64,000 bases of DNA from NCBI GenBank assembly GCA_019843655.1, contig JACDQD010000007.1:10227600-10291599 (forward strand). Reading direction: 5' to 3'. The notes beneath the pieces were generated by a model. The model saw only the letters and a program-made list of their open reading frames with translations. It was not told where the DNA came from and searched no databases. Made by a program: the position numbers and the translations under genes. Positions 63,744 to 64,000 of the stretch are shown in pieces. This stretch comes from Lethocerus indicus. Its lineage: Eukaryota; Arthropoda; Insecta; Hemiptera; Belostomatidae. Position 1 is the stretch's first letter. Each line of letters begins with the position of its first letter.

Positions 63744-64000
63744 CTAAAGAGTACACCACATCACAATAAGTCACTCGTATTTTGTACGGCCAACAAATCG
63801 AAGCGAACAAACAGAAGTGATTAGAAGAGAAACGCGCCGACGAACGAACAAACTGCCGGGAGATGAATACGGGCGGCGTGAAATTTCATTGGAGCGGCTC
63901 GAAACAAAAACTGAAATTGATCTGTGGGAAGGAGCGGGGGGGGGCGTGAACAGTTAAAAAAACCAGTTCCCCTCACCCGCCTCGAACAGCAACGTGGGGG
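63744..64000. other. Unassigned sequence at window end
   Basis: No gene is recognised. On the minus strand the bases next to 63743 would be intron or promoter if the candidate exon is real. Confidence 0.4.

Noticed and set aside
6601..64000. Transposon proteins (reverse transcriptase, transposase), CRISPR arrays, rRNA
   Set aside because: None of the open frames contains the expected motifs, and no regularly spaced repeats or rRNA-like sequence were seen.

Overview
This is eukaryotic, almost certainly arthropod (probably insect), nuclear DNA. Coding exons are short, have consensus GT/AG borders and are separated by very large introns. The recognisable proteins are a planar-polarity GBD/FH3 protein and an animal WS/DGAT-type acyltransferase. 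I see no prokaryotic operons, rRNA, CRISPR array or convincing tRNA gene. The order of insect cannot be settled from the sequence alone.

Layout. (1) Positions 1-454, plus strand: the last two exons of a wax-ester-synthase/diacylglycerol-acyltransferase-like gene, followed by overlapping AATAAA signals at 665-674. (2) About 455-3367: a very AT-rich tail-to-tail region holding the 3' UTRs of both genes and a (TA)n microsatellite. (3) 3368-37053, minus strand: a complete-looking coding region of eight exons for a protein of about 836 residues. It has a Gly-rich N-terminus, a diaphanous-related-formin GBD/FH3 module, coiled coil, and an acidic/Ser-rich tail. No FH1 or FH2 domain follows, which is the architecture of Multiple wing hairs (Mwh). 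Six of the eight exons lie within 3.4-8.9 kb; the other two sit behind introns of 5.8 and 22.1 kb. (4) 37056-64000: at least 27 kb more of probable 5' intron or upstream sequence. One well-bordered minus-strand candidate exon at 63638-63743 could be a leader exon.

One coding problem stands out. In mwh exon 3 the GBD half and the FH3 half are in different frames. The break falls in a G-rich run encoding polyglycine, and one missing base would explain it.

The introns hold no transposon protein and no second gene that I can recognise. They contain a three-copy dispersed repeat of about 56 bp, several short perfect hairpins, small direct repeats and microsatellites. Their base composition is noticeably CpG-rich compared with the AT-rich intergenic stretch. 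I did not find a clearly new biological system. The best leads are the mwh frame break, the Gly-rich insertion in the GBD, the candidate leader exon with a short ORF, and the dispersed repeat.
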